From an uncultured Lachnospiraceae bacterium (GTDB lineage: Bacteria > Bacillota > Clostridia > Lachnospirales > Lachnospiraceae), in NCBI GenBank assembly GCA_900313265.1, contig OMRN01000270.1, positions 1 through 7,438 of the forward strand: 7,438 nucleotides of DNA, written 5' to 3'. The translations under genes were made by a program, and so were the position numbers. The notes under the pieces are model-generated. The model was not told the DNA's origin and ran no database searches. It worked only from the letters and a program-made list of their open reading frames with translations. The stretch's first letter is position 1. Each line of letters begins with the position of its first letter. This document shows, in pieces, positions 6,532 to 7,438 of this stretch.

Positions 6532-6667
6532 TGGGATTACCTCCAGTATCAACGAATCCACAAAAGGCGGACCGTTCCATAACATATTTATCCCCTACTC
6601 TGTTGTTCTGAAAGCTAACCTGTTTAGAAAATAAGCTAATCGCTATCTGTTCTTTATCTCTATTCTG
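6512..6667 (-). other. Open 51-codon stretch after the MBL gene, possible coding remnant
   Basis: An open frame without a good start runs from just inside the MBL 3' end to TGA at 6512-6514. Its second half reads like ordinary protein (VGDKYVMERSAFCGFVDTGG). The only ATG is at 6578-6580, leaving 22 codons, with a weak GGGGA about 10 bases upstream. It is not homologous to anything I recognise and overlaps the cysE promoter. It may be a decayed gene end or chance. The same region carries AAGCTAA twice, 21 bp apart (plus strand, 6612-6639), and no terminator for the MBL gene. Confidence 0.2.
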
Positions 6668-7438
6668 TCAAGAATTCCTTGTACTCCGACATCCTGATGC
6701 GTCAGATACATACGGTTTACATCCTCTATAAATACAGAATCTGCCCCGGTTTTTTTCTTTATCTTTTCTAAAGAGAACCCTCTGTCAATATATCTCATAA
6801 TTTGAGAAACGAGCTTGTACATATCACTCTCATCATAAAGCGCTGTTGACTCTTCATTTAGTACTGCCGGCTTTGCATGACCATAAAATATCTTATTCGG
6901 CTTATAAGAAAGTAACTTGTTCCAACTTTCTTCAATCTGAGTTCCCTTATGTAGCTCCAGTTCATATAATGGATTAAGATCACCGACAAATAAAAAACCT
7001 TCATCCAGCAGGAGCGATATACTATCATCACTATGTCCGGGCGTATCTATCAACTCACCGTTTATGCCAACTCTTTTCAAAAAAGCTCTGCTGTTCGTTA
7101 CGGATATGATTTTCAAATTATCATCTATGACAGGTTCGAACCTTATTTTTGAATCCTTAGCAAAAATACCATCCGAAGAATGCACATAGTTCTTTTGAAA
7201 GTCCGTTATTACAATAACCGGTCCATAATCTGCAATTTCCTGAGCGATACCCATATGATCCGGATGAAAATGCGAAATCAGGATATAGTTTATGTCCTGT
7301 ATTCTCTTTTTATTATCTCCCAACGCATTACAAAATGCAGAAAATGTACCGGCCCATCCTGTATCAAACAGAACCGTCCCGGCACAGCCTTCAATTAAAT
7401 ATGTATTTGTATTTGAATACTTTAATTCTGTAATAATA
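6643..7438 (-). CDS. MBL-fold metallo-hydrolase, N-terminus outside the window
   Basis: A metallo-beta-lactamase-fold hydrolase, probably binding two zinc or iron ions. The frame stays open to the window edge, so 264 residues are visible and the start lies beyond 7438. The first in-frame start-like codon, TTG at 7321-7323, is internal: the 38 codons before it encode the conserved opening strands (NTNTYLIEG, TVLFDTGWAG). Metal ligands, numbered from the first visible residue: H56, H58, D60, H61 (SHFHPDHMG), H135 (DTPGHSDDS), D153 (FVGDLNP) and H187 (FYGHAKP). The set is complete, so it should be active. After residue 205 comes a helical tail (YIDRGFSLEKIKKKTG, then MYLTHQDVGVQGILDR) common in uncharacterised members of this superfamily. 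The substrate cannot be predicted; nothing singles out beta-lactamase, glyoxalase or RNase activity. Its promoter is outside the window. Confidence 0.9.
   Translation of the reverse strand, partial: IITELKYSNTNTYLIEGCAGTVLFDTGWAGTFSAFCNALGDNKKRIQDINYILISHFHPDHMGIAQEIADYGPVIVITDFQKNYVHSSDGIFAKDSKIRFEPVIDDNLKIISVTNSRAFLKRVGINGELIDTPGHSDDSISLLLDEGFLFVGDLNPLYELELHKGTQIEESWNKLLSYKPNKIFYGHAKPAVLNEESTALYDESDMYKLVSQIMRYIDRGFSLEKIKKKTGADSVFIEDVNRMYLTHQDVGVQGILDRIEIKNR

Noticed and set aside
6531..6611. Plus-strand 26-residue frame starting ATG at 6531
   Set aside because: It lacks a ribosome binding site and is opposite the cysE promoter and the open minus-strand stretch; too short to support.
1..7438. 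CRISPR arrays, tRNA/rRNA genes, insertion sequences, transposase or integrase genes
   Set aside because: Both strands were read for these and nothing was found; the only repeats are the protein-coding ones and the promoter boxes described.

Overview
The window looks like chromosomal DNA of a low-to-mid GC Gram-positive anaerobe of the class Clostridia, most likely Lachnospiraceae. The clues are the serine acetyltransferase subtype, a short lysine/alanine-tailed protein resembling the DUF6465 family, an FtsX-type ABC exporter with an outsized coiled coil, and strong AGGAGG-type ribosome binding sites. This placement comes from family knowledge and was not checked by a search. Every convincing gene lies on the minus strand, so transcription runs from high to low coordinates.

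In transcription order: (1) 7438-6643 is a metallo-beta-lactamase-fold hydrolase whose N-terminus lies outside the window. (2) 6642-6396 is a 247-base gap with a near-consensus sigma-A promoter (TTGACA-17-TATAGT) for the next gene and a short coding-like reading frame of unknown meaning. (3) 6395-5436 is a serine O-acetyltransferase, the first step of cysteine synthesis, with a C-terminus ending in isoleucine as in CysK-binding enzymes. (4) 5345-5052 is a 97-residue protein with a histone-H1-like Lys/Ala/Pro tail and a small folded C-terminal domain; it has its own promoter and a strong intrinsic terminator at 5026-4988. (5) 5051-4691 is a 361-base gap with a promoter region carrying two CTGTGAC direct repeats 11 bp apart, an A-rich leader, and a 44-codon reading frame (4866-4732) with an excellent ribosome binding site. 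(6) 4690-3971 is a LolD/MacB-type ATPase. (7) 3966-13 is a 1317-residue FtsX-like permease.

The ATPase and permease form one ABC system, probably of the mechanotransmission (MacB/LolCDE-like) type. The permease has eight predicted membrane segments in two FtsX halves. About 545 residues of alpha-helical coiled coil are inserted into its first extracellular domain, including 19 uninterrupted seven-residue units with an I/L/V-x-x-G pattern. The tiny upstream frame and the tandem-repeat promoter would belong to the same transcription unit. The most interesting parts are the wall-scale extracellular coiled coil, the unlisted small protein ahead of the ABC genes, and the likely response-regulator site that may control them.
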